DNA from: Vermamoeba vermiformis
Lineage: Eukaryota; Tubulinea; Echinamoebida
Direction: 5' to 3'
DNA: 64,000 nucleotides
Assembly: GCA_045837725.1 (NCBI GenBank)
Contig: JBEWZL010000244.1
Location: 62,001-126,000, forward strand
Shown: piece after piece, positions 22,617 to 35,669 of the stretch
How the letters are laid out: each line of letters begins with the position of its first letter
Numbering within the stretch: the stretch's first letter is position 1
The notes under the pieces: model-generated
The model's database searches: none
What the model was told of the DNA's origin: nothing
The model's input: the letters and a program-made list of their open reading frames with translations, nothing else
Made by a program: the position numbers and the translations under genes

Positions 22617-23779
22617 TCAACAATTGCCACCAACGCAAACGAGCAATATGATAATGACAATAATGATCTACCAAAATATCAATAAAACCGCTTCAAAAAG
22701 AATTCAGATCGCGTTTTCAATTTCGAAAATCAAAATTAGCTCGTTCTAAATTACGACTTACAATAACAACGACGGCCAAGATGATCATCAATCTGACGTT
22801 CTTCCACCACATGGCGTTCTTCAACTTAGTAGCACCACGTCTGAATTGATCGGCTTCGTTTGCCATCTCGTCGGTTTTGTTCATGAGATCTTCGAGTCTC
22901 TCACCACGCTTCAAGACATGGTCTATATATTTGTTAATTTCATATCTATAAATATTGAATTGACGCTATTTGTACGTACCAATATTTTCCATCATAATGT
23001 CTTTAACGGAATCTATTTCCTTTTGAATGGCCTTGACCTTATCCATTCTGTTACCGCCGCCATAGACGTTCTGAAAATAATATATCAATTATTACTCGTA
23101 AATAAGAAAGTAGTCGAGTACAAAAGTGAAACCAAGGGCGATCAAACGAAAAAACGAAAAATAAGGAAATAAAATAATACGAATAATGGGACATGCTAAA
23201 CATGCACTATAAATATCATAGTCACTATTATTTGGTTAATATCTTATAAATTAAATGACTAATTAAATTGCCGGCAAAACTCGTGTTTTTAGCTTAGATT
23301 CCTTACCGCTTCACGTTGCAAAACACCCTCGAAGTCCAAGTCACCGCTGGGTCTATATTCGCCTTGAATTTTTTGCAAATAAGCGAAGGCGACACGGGTT
23401 TGGAAATCTGTGGAGGTCACACAAAGGAAGACTCTGCCCTTCTGACTAATGTAATTGAAGGCATATCTGTCATGTTATAAAATATTAATATATGCAAAAA
23501 TAAGCATCGTTATAATTTATGACGCGTTTCAAATAAATAGAAAAATAAATCCGTGGAGGATGGAAAATTACATCCTCGTCCCCACATTGCGTAATTGCAT
23601 CGAAATATAACTTACGATTGATGCACGTATGATTTCTTAATATCTTCGTTCGGAATACGCTCAAGAATGACTTTTGCGACTTTCTTGAATTGATCTTTAT
23701 CGCCGTGCTGGGCAACAATAGTCTTGCCTTCAGCAACGCAAGCGTACAAAATTCCGTTAGCTGGTTGTGGTGTAGCCAT
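22617..23779 (-). CDS. VAMP7-like longin R-SNARE
   Basis: Five or more exons starting MATPQPANGILYACVAEGKT. The N-terminal longin domain is seen (ILYACVAEGKTIVAQHGDKD, YAFNYISQKGRVFLCVTSTD). It is followed by an R-SNARE motif: IDSVKDIMMENIDHVLKRGE, with the zero-layer arginine in VLKRGERLEDL, then WWKNVRLMIILAVVVI. The last exon adds IIIVIILLVCVGGNC after an intron at about 22668-22760 that interrupts the membrane anchor. VAMP7-type SNAREs mediate fusion of endosomes, lysosomes and secretory vesicles. Confidence 0.9.
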
Positions 23780-24518
23780 CCCTTATGTGTTGGTTTTAGT
23801 TCTTTGTTTGATAAAAATACTCGCGAGCAAAATTTGGGTTTTGATCCAAAACACGTTAATTTCACATAAAACCCGCACAGAAACAATCACATTTGCTTCA
23901 TAGTAGCAAATCTTTGATACTCATAAAGATAGGAACCAACTTTATAGTGCTTGAGGCTCTTCAAGACAAAGCCTAAAAGGGATGGAACACGAATGAAGAT
24001 CCGGCTGATCCTGGGCCTGCTAAGATCTCGGTAGCTACCAGTGCGATGAAGCACAAACGGTACTTGACCAAAGATATTACTCGACTCACGTCACAGGTGC
24101 ACCTATATCACTAAGTCTTCTTAAGCACCCACTGCGCTGACGCCAAGAACCTCTGAACTCGGAGACCGTGCCTTGGTCGTTAGGCTACAAGCATACTGGG
24201 CAAATGATAGCTCCACCGACACCCAAGCATATAAATAGTCTCACCTTCTTTATGATTCTATTAAAAGGCTATATTTGGCGAAAATATAAACGAAATTAAC
24301 TCGTGGCAACTATCACCTCATGTAATGTTTAACGGAACAGAACTAATTAGGAAACTTTAAGAGCAGCTTGGATAAGCCATATAACTACGATATAGTGTCT
24401 CTTTACCATATTGTAAGCACTATTTACTGATTTTGTTTAGATAATATTGAGAATTCTGTACATCCAGATCCACTACTGGTTCATGATATTAGCGCCCTAT
24501 TAAAGACATTAGGCACCG
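23780..24518. other. Intergenic region containing a GC-richer, non-coding island
   Basis: No open frame of note exists here on either strand. The part at 23940-24235 is clearly GC richer than the surrounding spacers and is listed separately as a candidate structured RNA. Confidence 0.5.
23940..24235 (-). ncRNA. Candidate structured non-coding RNA (family not recognised)
   Basis: About 295 nt of roughly balanced base composition with no reading frame. It is bounded on its right by TATTTATA (minus strand), placed as a TATA box would be for a small-RNA promoter. Local inverted repeats are visible, for example GGCT...AGCC at 23955-23973. I compared it by eye with 5S, U1-U6, U3, RNase P, MRP and SRP consensus. 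The strand and a GGGTGTCGGTGG...TTGTAGCC pattern weakly recall an SRP Alu domain, but the SRP54-binding loop is not found. Confidence 0.25.
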
Positions 24519-25762
24519 TTACTGCATTAAATCATCCCCTCTTACGACTGGTATCGGGTTCTTCGTTGCAATATAAATATAATGAACATCGTTCGGCTTT
24601 TCTTTGTCTAATTCCGCGTATGCCTTAGCTGTACAATAACAGCAATGTTAAACAGCTGAAACAACTTTGCCACGGTTGTAATGTGTCAGCACGTACCAAC
24701 TGTTTCTATTTCAACTTTCCAGCCCAGCTTGGCCTCTTGAAAATGACTCAGTCTGGAATCTGGAGAGCCGTACGTAATGACGATATAAACACCTCCAGGC
24801 TTCAATGTCCTATAGTTGAATAGTATAAATATAATGTATTAAATGAGACCCGAAGTGGCCACGTAGGGCAAGGTGGCCAAATATAGAACACAAATTCAAT
24901 AGGCGCAGCAAATCTTCGTTAGATACGCACCTATAAATTTCTTGAAACATTTTCTTAATATTATCTATCGAGTTGTCCCCGCACTATAAGGCATAATGAA
25001 CCGTTAGTGAGTCCGTAGGATAATTAATTTAAAATTTGCCAAAGTGTACTAACCAGAACCGCATCCATAGTTGCTAAATGAGTAAAACTAGCGTTAGATG
25101 ATGCACTGCCCATACTTAAGTGTATTTTACTTGCCTTTGTCAATTATAGCGTCGAATTCTCCGTCTCTGAAGTCCATCTTCATGACATCCATTGTTCGAT
25201 CTGACATAAAAGATTTATATCAATTTTTGTAATGACCGATTGTACTTTTATGCCATTTAATTAATAAATTGAATGAATCTTGCTTGTTGATTTAACTTAC
25301 ACGTCAGATGCGGGTTATTACGATGTTTTTCATTCATGGCTGCAATAACGACATTTGATATATCAATATTAACTATGCGTTGAAAGGAATCATTTGCCAT
25401 CTCCTCAGACATTCCTGAAATATTTTGAAATTAAACTCGAAATTTAATAAATATCTATCTCGATCCAGCTTACTTGAATTGCCGCAGCCAACCATTAAAA
25501 TATTTTCATTAGGTCTAATGTACCTCCTTACAATTCCTTTTAAATTTTCGTAGCGCTGGTACCAGTCGAAAGGCTCTGGATCTCTGAAAAAAATATCAAT
25601 TAGCCGTTAGTGCTCATCGACAATCTAATAAAGCAATAGTAGCAAATATTAGCATTATTGTACGTCGCTTAGCATATTTATCCTCCGATTAATTGCGGCA
25701 CAACGCATTACTTACCTCGTGTAACGCTCATCCCAATATTCCGGTTTGCCGTATTGTGCCAT
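24519..25762 (-). CDS. Class I SAM methyltransferase, EEF1AKMT4/METTL13-like
   Basis: About seven exons starting MAQYGKPEYWDERYTRDPEP. Diagnostic pieces are PFDWYQRYENLKGIVRRYI, motif I ILMVGCGNSSMSEEM, VNIDISNVVIAAMNEKH, then DVMKMDFRDGEFDAIIDKGT and MDAVLC. These match the family of METTL13 N-terminal domain and EEF1AKMT4, which methylate lysines of elongation factor 1A. Later exons give LKPGGVYIVITYGSPDSRL and the end NPIPVVRGDDLMQ. It is a single-domain protein of about 210-220 residues. The substrate is inferred from family only. Confidence 0.85.
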
Positions 25763-26305
25763 TGTGGCGATAGTCTATACAGCTCTGTGGTATATTAAAC
25801 TGCTCAAGTATAAGAAAGAGAACCGAAAGCGCGATTAAATATTGCCCAAATTACGCGGGAGATTAACGCGAGCTCACTTTACTAAAATAGCTACGAATTC
25901 ATCTTGTTGGTAAAGACCTCCCTTAATACTGACCAATACGAAGTTGGATCATTTCTTTATAATCAAGTAATGTGACTGTAAGAAGCGCATTTAAACACAA
26001 GTTTCAACCCCATCCACAACTAGCACTTGGTTGGGATGAGGTCTAGTATTTATTGTACAGGAGGGCAATTATTTACATTAGTTACAAAAATTATTCTGGG
26101 TCTCGATCTCGCAGAGCCAAAAATTCGTTCGATCCCGAATGGAATCCAACGATACTCGCAGTAACCGAGAAGAGAAGCAAAAGAGCGCTGCTCCTCATGC
26201 AAAGCATCCAAGTACTGGAGTGCTCAACTGTAACTAGTATTTAGCTTGCAAATCGCCCGACCTGAAGTTAATATTTCGTCTTTTTGACGAACCAATAACT
26301 CAGGC
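25763..26305. other. Intergenic spacer
   Basis: 5' flank of the methyltransferase gene and 3' flank of the VWA gene. A TTACGCGGGAGA element at about 25850 is weakly E2F-like. A short open frame at 26053-26244 has no supporting context. Confidence 0.5.
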
Positions 26306-28068
26306 CTATGAGCGTTGAGCAAAAGCAAATACATAGTTCTTTGTGTGGGTCACTGCGTTGGCAGCTTCGATTTCCTGGGCAACAGTGGTGTATCCATAAC
26401 CGTTGTGACGTTCCGCATCTTGAATCTTGAACAAGTGACGAGAACCGGTTGATCTTTCCAAAAAGTACATTTCCGAGTATGCCTGAGCATAGTGCATACC
26501 AGTGGCAAATGATTTGAAGTCGCGCATGCCGCATAAGCATTCGCGAATGTCCTTGACAAGATCCAGACAGTAGGGCTCATTAGCAGAGACAGACTGCTGT
26601 ATCCTTTCAATGAGCTTATAGAGTTTCAGTTGAGCCTGTTTAAGACACGGAGTTAATTCATTGAATTCTCCTTTGTTTAAAGATCCGCAACTGACCTCGT
26701 TGTAGTTCTCTTGCTTAGCAAGCTCGATAGCTTCGTTTATCGTGGTTGCAGCAAAGTAACGGTTAATGTGCTGGTCGAGGATAAGAGGAATGTTCTCTTG
26801 AAGAGGGACGACGGTACGGGTAATGGCTAGGGAAGTTTCAATCTGTTCGACTTGGTTGGTAAGGGCATTGACGTATTGTACACCTATTTTCATCAGCTCG
26901 TGACGGGAGAGGGGTTGAGGCATACTCCTAATTATTAAGAGGATGTTAGGAATGTTCAACGAACATTGAAATTACGATGAACTCATTCTTTGAATCCGTC
27001 GGTTAAATAACGTACCTTAAAGAGATGCGGCACAATAAAGACTTGGACTCTCCTTGGAAGAGCGAGCCTTGTTGTACATCGTAGTCTTTAGCCGCCTTGA
27101 GTTCATTGATTGGATAGGGAGTGGCTAGTGCGACGACTCGCGCGCCATCTTGAGCTCGCAAGAAAACTTTAATGCTGTGGGCGTGAGTTGACAAAACTCC
27201 AGCCAGGCACTCTCCAAATGTAGCAGCAATTGCTTCAGGCGTTTGAACGTAGTAATAGGTACCCTAAAATTAAGAATTCTTAGCTTCTGCGGACGTTGAG
27301 ATAACGGAAGGAAAAAAAAATCCGAGATTCGAATCTAATGAATCTAAAGACTCGCTAATTTGCAGTATTTTAACTTGTACATACCTGTGCTCGCATAGCA
27401 ATACTATTAAGGAGTCTAGAATCATGGTCCTCACCATAACCGAAAGTGTTGATCACGCAGCCGTGAGGAAGTCCAGTCTCTTGTAAGACTTCAAAAGTGC
27501 TCTTAGTAGCTCCGCCGCGGTTGGAAAGACCATCAGTGAATAACATGATTGTAGAGAGTCTTGATTGTTCGTGAGAAGGTCTTCGCTGAAGGATATCTAT
27601 GCCACGGAGTAAAGCTTCAGCCATGTTTGTGGAACCAGAAGCTTCCAGAGCAGTGAGAATGTCCAAAATTCGTTGCTTATTTTCGTTGGTCATGGCTGCC
27701 AATTCGACAAGTGTTTGGACATTATGATTGAAGACAATAAGCGTGAATCGGTGGTTCTCTGTCAGCTTGATCAATAGGTATTGAATGGTAGCCTTGACAT
27801 AAGCCAATTTGCATTCTAAGTTCATGCTCGCACTGATGTCGATTATAACTACAAAGTCCACAGAAAGACCAGTGCCAAGTAGAGCAGATTGAGATTTTAG
27901 ACTGATCAAAGCCCAGAAGTTGTGAACTGAGTTGTATGTGAATGTCTGGCGCTCCAAAAACGTATCCATAGACAATACGGGCTGCGCTGGCCTGGGCCAG
28001 GCACCCGAGGAGTGCATAAGGTTCGCGTGAGCATTCGCATCGGTCATCATCAAATCTACTGTTGACAT
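26306..28068 (-). CDS. Von Willebrand factor A domain protein
   Basis: Four or five exons starting MSTVDLMMTDANAHANLMHS. The VWA domain runs from about residue 65 to 235 with the metal-binding DxSxS as DISASM, plus SGSTNMAEAL and MLFTDGLSNRGG (TDG), so the MIDAS site is intact. It continues GTYYYVQTPEAIAATFGECL and a beta-rich segment, then a helical C-terminal region ending YVFAFAQRS. No signal peptide or transmembrane span, so it is probably cytosolic. The layout resembles the VWA-plus-C-terminal-helical proteins common in amoebae and plants (WAV3-like without RING). The partner is unknown. Confidence 0.8.
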
Positions 28069-28539
28069 GATTTTGTGTTATATTTGTTAGCTGAGTGTAT
28101 ATTTTAGAGTTTAGCTGAAATGGGGTACATAGTTGGGTTGAAAGGGGGGGGAAGTTTGGTTGAAATGTGGTAGGTGTGTTGTGCTTTGAGAAATTCGTAA
28201 AATAAAAACAGCGCAAAAAATTGCTTTTGTTGTTTTTCCTCAGAGTTGGAAATTTCTATTTTTTGACGGAACGTTATTGGTCAGAAAATTTATCAACTTT
28301 AATTCGCTATGTAAATTTCCTTCAATCGCGGTAAAAAACAAGAAACCTCAGCTTAGGAGATGACCTTAATAATTCCTGCCCATTAGGTGACGACAACTGA
28401 CCTATTTTTTGTCATGCCATACAATTTTTTGTCATAAACAGCTTATTCCAGAACATAACAGAATATTCCTACCATCCTTCTGCGCGGGGTTTTAGGATTC
28501 GTGAACTGACGTACAGTCTTTCAAACAACAATTTTTGTC
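28069..28539. other. Intergenic, divergent promoter region
   Basis: Lies between the VWA gene (-) and CCDC97 (+). It contains a G9 run near 28143 and AT-rich sequence. Nothing coding is seen. Confidence 0.5.
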
Positions 28540-30118
28540 ATGGACACCAACGTCGTTGATAGTGTAGTTCGCAATGCGATGTCTCATCCTCGATTCCAAC
28601 TCCGTTCCATGCAACGAGACGAGATCGAACCAACAGATGAAGAGAAATACGAAACGTTAAAAAATTTATTAGATAAAGACCCTGCAATATTTTTAGGTAA
28701 GGGATTACTGGCCAGCTTCTCAAAATTAGAAAAATAATTTAAAAATTAAAAATAATTTGTCTTCTCTTGTTAATAACGCAATTATTGATATTATCGTATG
28801 CATAGAGCGTTACGGTCCATTTCTTGGCGGAAAGAGTCTTCTCGAATTTAAACGTATCAACAGTAAGTCTTTCGTGTATTTATGTGTGACACGTAGTTAA
28901 CAATAATTTTAGACAATTACGAGGTCGATTGGTACGTGAACAACCTTCAGCAGAAGTTAGACCCGGCCATCAAGAAAGAACAAGAACAAGTACGTCGGAA
29001 TCGGCGGTACACCTATTTAGCTCAGTTACTAAAAACTGACTACTTTAGCGAAGAAAATATGCGGTTAAGAGAGCCTAACGTGAGTTCTTTAATGCTCTAT
29101 ATTCATACATGTGGTATATACTGTTACTTACTATTATTATAGCTTTACCACCATTATATTGGTCAGTACAAAGACGAAGAATTCTCCGAGGATCTTCCAC
29201 TCTCAGAAAAGTTGTTGAGAAATATGGATTATAGCGAATCAGTTGATAAGCGAGTTCAACAACGAATGAATGAAGATTCAGAAAGCGATAGCGATGAAAT
29301 GGAAGAAGATGGACCAGATCCCGAATCCATGAACACGGATGACTTTCCGGAGGATTATGAGGAGATTAGGAGACGAGTTTTACGCGCTAGAGAGAAGTCT
29401 CAGAGAGTAATGAACAATATGAGGAACAAATATAATCCCGAGGCTGGTAAAACTGCACAAACCGAACCGGCATCCGAAAGCGAAGTTGAAGGTACGAAAA
29501 CTTTTTCTATCCTTTTTCCTAGAATACGTTATTATCATTTATAGCATGTGGTAATAAGAGAATATCCTACGGACAATTAACGGAGTGTTTTTCATTCCGG
29601 TCCGTGCGGAAAGGCTACATCCGAAAACAAAAGTGAATTCATTAGTTAATTCTCCTAGTTTTAAGTTAATTCGATCTTACGTTCATTTTACGACATTGGC
29701 GAGTTCAGTACTGTCGCTGTGATGTTCATAGAACACCTGGTTAATTTCACAGAATTCATCAGTTTCGTTCATGAATTCAATGATTTTGTCCGGTGTGCGC
29801 CATGAATTCTAAATCAGTTCATAATTTATCCGAACAACCTTTGCGAGCATTCACTAATGTTTTCATGCAGATCCGTCGCGCGATCAGAGCGTTAGTGAAG
29901 AACCGATAAACAACAAATCCCGTGTTAAAAAAGAGTACGCGAATGAACAGGACAAGGAGGATAAAGAACGAGAGTTTTTGGATATTATGACAGAGAGATT
30001 TGTGAATGGTGAAGACACTGAATTTTTCAATTACGGAGAAGTTGATAACAATCCTTTGTACGACGACGTGGATCAGATGCAACGCGATTACGAAGAGCGT
30101 TATTTTGACGAAGACTAA
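28540..30118 (+). CDS. CCDC97: CCDC97 homologue
   Basis: Six exons starting MDTNVVDSVVRNAMSHPRFQ. Family landmarks are ERYGPFLGGKSLLEFKRIN, RRNRRYTYLAQLLKTDYFSE, then LREPNLYHHYIGQYKDEEF, an acidic middle region and the signature end (FVNGEDTEFFNYGEVDNNPL, YEERYFDED). These match animal CCDC97, reported to associate with the SF3B part of the spliceosome, so a nuclear splicing-linked role is likely. The intron before the last exon (about 29490-29870) is unusually long for this window at about 380 nt and contains repeated CATGAATTC. Confidence 0.85.
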
Positions 30119-30280
30119 GGAAATGTTTAATATGAGACCTTAGCGTTAACCCTTGTTAATAGTGCGATATTTTGTTAATAATGTAAATACGATGATTTTT
30201 GTGAATGTTGTTGGATCTGTTCAATGAATTGCTCTATCTTTTTTACTTTTATAGTATTATATTATTGTAACATTAAGGCC

Positions 30281-32021
30281 TTATTGACTTGCAGTTTGTG
30301 AAGCGACAGGCTTTTCAGCAAAGAATTGTTTTGAGTCAGCGCAGTGTTCGTTCTCGCAGCCCGGGCAACGCAATCTGAATTGAGTGCTAGAAGTCTTATT
30401 TGAAGCTAGGTGTTTGTGCACGACATCGGCCATAGCATCGATGAACAACGGATCCGTGTTGAGCGACTCAGATCTGTGCATGGTAATGCCGAGCTTGATT
30501 CGCATAGTTAGTAACTATCGCATATTGTCAGTATAATAATTTTTACCTTATGAGCGACTTCTTTGTATTCAATGTCGATCTCAAAAAGTGTTTCAATGTG
30601 ATCTGAAGTGAAAGCAATAGGCACCAACAGCACGTGTTTGTTGCCCTTTGCAGCAAGTCCAGGAAGAGCTTGTGAGACTTGAGGACCTAACCAGGGCAAG
30701 GGACCGACTTTAGATTGCCAAATAAGGCGATACGGGTTTTGGTGGTTCAGTTCGTGCATTACTGCTTGGACTGTAGCAGCGACTTCTTGAGGGTACGGAT
30801 CTCCTCTATCAACGACGTAGATAGGAATACTATACGTAGAATATCACATTAGTAAGCTCGGAAAATCATATTTTGAAATGGTTACTTACGAATGAGCGCT
30901 GAACAACAAGACGACCTTGTCACGATCCGCAGGGTCAAACTTATTCAACGCAGCTTCAATCTTTTTTGCGACTGCTTTGACGAAGAGAGGATTGGTGCCC
31001 CAACGATCGATAACTGACCAACGGATGTTGGGATCATTTGCAAGTTCCTAAAAGTTCATGTTAGCACATCCACGCTAACTTTCGTGACACGTGCCAAGTG
31101 CTCACTTTGACACATTATAGTACCATTATGAGGGGTCTGTATTTACCTTATTAGCGTTCAATTGTCTGTAGAGTTCGTTCATGCTCGAGCCAGTGGTGGT
31201 GCACGAGTACTGCGGGTACTGTGTGAATGCTACAACACGGCTAGGTCGGTCACGTGACAACTGTTCCAATGTATGTTCGGTCAATGGTGACGCGTATCTG
31301 AACGCAATGTACCACTTGTGAGGAGCTGTTTCAGGCGACATTTGATCTAATTTTTTAACGAGGAGCTCGGCTTGCGCTTCGGTCCATTTTCTAATCGGAG
31401 ATCCTCCGCCGATCAGCTGGTATTGTTTTTGAACTTTCGGAGTGCGGCGACGAGCGATATATTGACTTGCGTATTTTTGATAAGGAAGCTTAATAATCTC
31501 TCTGCAAAGAAGTAAAAATAAGTAACGTGCTAATTATAGCGTTAATTTTCAATTTTAAGGATGGTTTGGGATCGAGACGGATCTCGCGAGCAACTTTGAA
31601 TTGGGAATTTGTAATTTACAGGTAGCAAATATTACTATAATTAGTGAATAATTTTATGGTGCCTAGAACAGGGCGTAGAGAGTGCCGGATCTACGAAAGA
31701 TTTTTTACCTGTCAGAAAAAAGTCGCAGCAAAAATGGAAATACTTCTTCTTGGTGCGCGGGACCGCCTAAATTTAGCAAAACAATACCAGTGCCTCGTTT
31801 CCTAAATAAATAAAAAATATTAATTTCATAAATAAAAAAACGGAGAAAAATTCTACAGTTAATTATAAAGGACTACGTTGTATTGCTTACGCATTAGCTT
31901 CATTGGCATACAATCTAGCTTGAGTAGAAAATCCTCCGAGCGTTGGGAAAATAGATTTAGTAACGGCTTGCTTTTTGTTAGGCAATGCGCTAATTAGCTT
32001 TGAGAATTGAGTTCGCAACAT
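30281..32021 (-). CDS. HEMH: Ferrochelatase
   Basis: Six or seven exons starting [20 protein letters not shown], a basic, hydroxylated leader typical of mitochondrial targeting. The core follows: [56 protein letters not shown], the catalytic-His motif [34 protein letters not shown] and [19 protein letters not shown]. The C-terminus [17 protein letters not shown] has cysteines placed like the [2Fe-2S] cluster ligands of animal ferrochelatase. It inserts Fe2+ into protoporphyrin IX, the last step of haem synthesis, on the inner mitochondrial membrane. Confidence 0.95.
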
Positions 32022-32358
32022 GATATCTGTTGTATAATAGAGCTGCTAAAACAAAAAACAAAGCAAGCAGTTAACAAGTGACGTCACGTGAGCCTCGGGG
32101 TTTTTATGTTCCCTAATTTAGAAGGAGGATCCAGATCTTGCATGTACGCGAAAGACAATATTCCAATACAATAAAGAGTCTAAGCGTTGTCTATGACCGA
32201 TTTCATAACGGGGAGGCGCAACTTTAGAACTTTCGAGAGAAGAATTTTCCTCTTTTCAAAGAAGCACGTGACGCAGAGCTAGGAAAACTATTTGTACCAA
32301 CAGAGCCAAAGAAAAGATCTTTCTGTACCAAAAGTACTTACTACAATAACGAAGAAGA

Positions 32359-33303
32359 ATGTCTCTTAAAGGAAGAGTAGCGCTGATCACTGGAGGAGCT
32401 CGCGGCATCGGAGCTGGCATTGTCGAAATGTTCGCTAAAGAAGGTGCAGATGTATACTTCACTTATTTGAATAATGAAGATGCTGCTAATAAGGTAAAGG
32501 TTTTACACCTTCAGCTATTTTCCCCTAGTAAAAAGTTATTTCGCATTTATTTTCATTTCATCTGTTCTGATCTCCGTTAAAACGTGCATTTAGACCCTCG
32601 AATTGGCCCGATCTTATGGCGGCAGAGTATCTTGCATCAAAAACGACGTGTCCGATCTTTCTACGCACAAAGATCTGGTCAGTAAAGTCCTAGCTGAATT
32701 TGGACGGATCGATGTTCTCGTCAACAACGCTGCCTATGTTAGCATTGCACAATATGACGACATCACCGAAGAAGAGTGGGACAAAGCCGTTAATACTAAC
32801 TCTAAGGTAAAAAACTGGTTGCACATCCGCAGATCTAACGCGAATTTTTTATAGGGCCCTTTCTTTTTGATCAAAACAGTGGTGCCGCACCTGGCACCAG
32901 GCAGTGCCATTATCAACCTCAGCAGTTCGGGAACTAAGACTCAAAAACAATTCCCTGCGTACATCTGCAGCAAGATGGCTCTCGAGGGCATTACGGTTTC
33001 AACGGCTGTAACGCTCGCGCATAAAGGCATCACGGTCAATACCATCTCGCCTGGATTCACCGAGTGTGATTTGTTGACGTACGCAGGAGAGAAGTGGCTC
33101 AATATTGCTAAAGAGGCGTCTCCTTTGAAGCGAATCGGTAAGCAAGCCAAATTTCAAAGTCATCAGCTGATCTGACCTAAATATTGCCAGGAAAACCTTC
33201 GGACATAGCAAATTTGTGCGTTTTCTTGGCCAATCCTGAGAAAGGAGGCTGGATTGTCGGCAAAAATATTGGCTCTGACGGCGGTTTAGTGATTTTGAAT
33301 TAG
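32359..33303 (+). CDS. Short-chain dehydrogenase/reductase
   Basis: Four exons starting MSLKGRVALITGGARGIGAG. Classic SDR features are TGGARGIG for cofactor binding, NNAAYVS, catalytic Ser in INLSSSG, Tyr and Lys in YICSK, then ITVNTISPGFTECDLLTYAG and the end NIGSDGGLVILN. The length of about 250 residues suits the FabG-like or versicolorin-reductase-like classical SDRs. The substrate cannot be assigned. No organelle signal is seen. It is divergent from ferrochelatase across about 340 bp. Confidence 0.9.
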
Positions 33304-33390
33304 ATAATCGCGACTCGAAGCTAAATCCGCTAAACGAGGAATTTTTTCCCTTTGTTGTTACCTAAGGACATAATAAAGTCTTTATTGATA

Positions 33391-35669
33391 TTATAATACA
33401 CCGTCTGAAATAATTTTCAAGCCACGCTTCTTCTGTCTTAGGCGCATTACAAGTTGCTGATCCAGGCTTACATCAAAAACATAGCCGTAGCCTTCTAAAT
33501 AAGTAAGATTCATATGCTCGTAAATAAGGTCAAATAACTTGGGCACTTTTTTGGTCAAATTAAAGCAGTTGTTGATTTTCAGCGTTTGCAAGTTCGGACT
33601 ATTTTCAACGGCGTACAAAATCATTTCAGCCCTAGAAATTACAAGAAAAACAATTAATCATAATCGTCACATAATCCACGACATTATATGAGCATAGTAT
33701 CAAACGGTGTAAGAAATATTAAGCACAAAAGCTGATTGAGATCCAACCCGATCGGATGTGGTACTTTCATAGTATTGTGTTAGAATATACCGACGTACCA
33801 AGGTCTACTATCTTGACCTCCAGACATGTCCAAATAAGTCAATGAGTTGCCAATCGCCAGCAAAGTCTTTTGGATGTCACAAAGGCGCCAGTCATACGCC
33901 GGTTTGATGGTCAGTGACTTGACGCGCAATGAATCAATTGAGCGAATGATGTTCAGTGATGTCTCAGAGAGGTCGAGCTTGGTCTATATAAGGACGGTTC
34001 ATTAGCTCCAGTCGTCTCGTGTTCACGCAAATGCTCATGCGACACAAGCACTCAGTTCTAATTTCTGTTTTGACACTTCGTTTGACAGGTGTCAAACCGC
34101 TTGCAAATTAACTTCGAGATCAATATTCATAATGATTGAAAGAGCCGTAGCGCTCTCGCATGGTGCCATTACCAAATATTTTTCGTGTCAAACGACAGTA
34201 CCACATGGAAGTCTCGTTTAGATCGCACTTACCAAATTAGGCATTGACTGAATTGATTTTATGATATTCGCTTCGAGAGTCAGATTAGCAGGTGCAACGG
34301 GGAATTTGGGAATAATTAACGTGTTGAGCGAGGGAATGATAGGAAGCCTAATACTATTGAATTGGTGAGTAAAATAAGACACCAAACGTATACTATGTGG
34401 TGTAATAATAATAAACAATATAGTTCGTACGCGTCGTAAGATGTGAAGCGAGGGTTACTGAGATCCAACTCCGTCAAGTTGTGCAGACCTTCGAGCATCG
34501 AAATATCACTCAAGCTCATTGACTTGAGACCTATAATAGTACAACATAGTTAAAAATCAAAATCTCATCAGTCAGTCGGAAAAAAAAAGTGGTCAGATCC
34601 ACCCTCGATAAGTTGATGTTTTCAAACCTGTATCAAATATTCTTATAATATTATAGGACTTACAAAGCTTATGGAGTCGCGGGGCATATTGTACAATGTG
34701 TTTCAGTCCTTCAGCGCTGATTCGAGTGTGCGCAAGGTTCAGTTCAGTCAACGTTGCGAACTTGTCAGTAAAGTGCATAATTCCTTCGTCTGTAATGTTG
34801 CGACAGCTAGCGATATCTATGCATATGGTAATGTTAGCCTAGTACTATACAGTAATATGACTATTGTATGGTTTAAGTGTAATGATTATGACGGGCAATG
34901 TCGTTTTCGACTCGTGTCGCAAACTTTAAAAATTCGATTTTGAGCACATTTTGAAATTTATAATCTAACGATATTATTAAGTAATAGTATATGTAATTAT
35001 TATCACTATAGTATCGAGGCCGCATTGAGTAAGGAGGGTTGAAGGTTTTGAAGACTTACTCAGTAAAGCCATTGTCGAGCAGTACTTATTCAAATGAATG
35101 AGTGTTTCGTTATGTATTTGTTCGCAAATAGCGAAATTCCAATTAGATTTCACTGGAGCAAACTTTGAAATGACTTCGAGGGCGAGATCGTCGGTTACTT
35201 CATAGCGTTTGAGCCCCATGTCCATATAGGCCTCCCAAAACTTGTCATAGTCGTAGGCAATCTCGCGAGCTCTATGTAGAAGGTAAAATGATTATTGAAA
35301 GTCCGTAAAGTCGTCTTTAATTGCCGATCGAATTTTGAATTTTGATTTAGGCTTAATATTAAGCTTACTTTTTGCAGGATCGACTTAATACAGCTAATTC
35401 TTTAGCTTGTAATAAAGAAAATATTTCTAGAGTAATTTCTGGAGGCAAGAGTCCGAGTAAAGATGAGCTGTTATTCCAGTCGTTTGGATCTGGATGAGAA
35501 ATTCGGCAAATATTAGCAAATATTATTTGAATAATATAAGATCTAATAATTTACCATCTGAAGGTCTTAAATAATTTGGATCCGGATCAAATCGTTTTTG
35601 TCGCTTGTGGGTCGTTGTTGTAACAGTTTGTTTATCGCCAATATTGCCGCTATTATTCGTATTGCCCAT
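33391..35669 (-). CDS. F-box/leucine-rich-repeat protein
   Basis: Many short exons starting MGNTNNSGNIGDKQTVTTTT. The F-box is LLPPEITLEIFSLLQAKELA followed by LSRSCKKARREIAYDYDKFW. The rest is LRR units: LTELNLAHTRISAEGLKHIV, MSLSDISMLEGLHNLTELDL, VENSPNLQTLKINNCFNL. Likely a substrate receptor of an SCF ligase. The intron near 34020-34230 carries GTTTGACACCTGTCAAAC, one of the TGACAC palindromes. Internal joints between 33650 and 34980 are approximate. Confidence 0.75.

Noticed and set aside
23940-24235. 5S rRNA or SRP RNA
   Set aside because: Short similar strings exist (GAACACG...GATCC on plus, GGGTGTCGGTGG on minus), but the 5S length and helices do not fit and the conserved SRP54-binding loop is missing.
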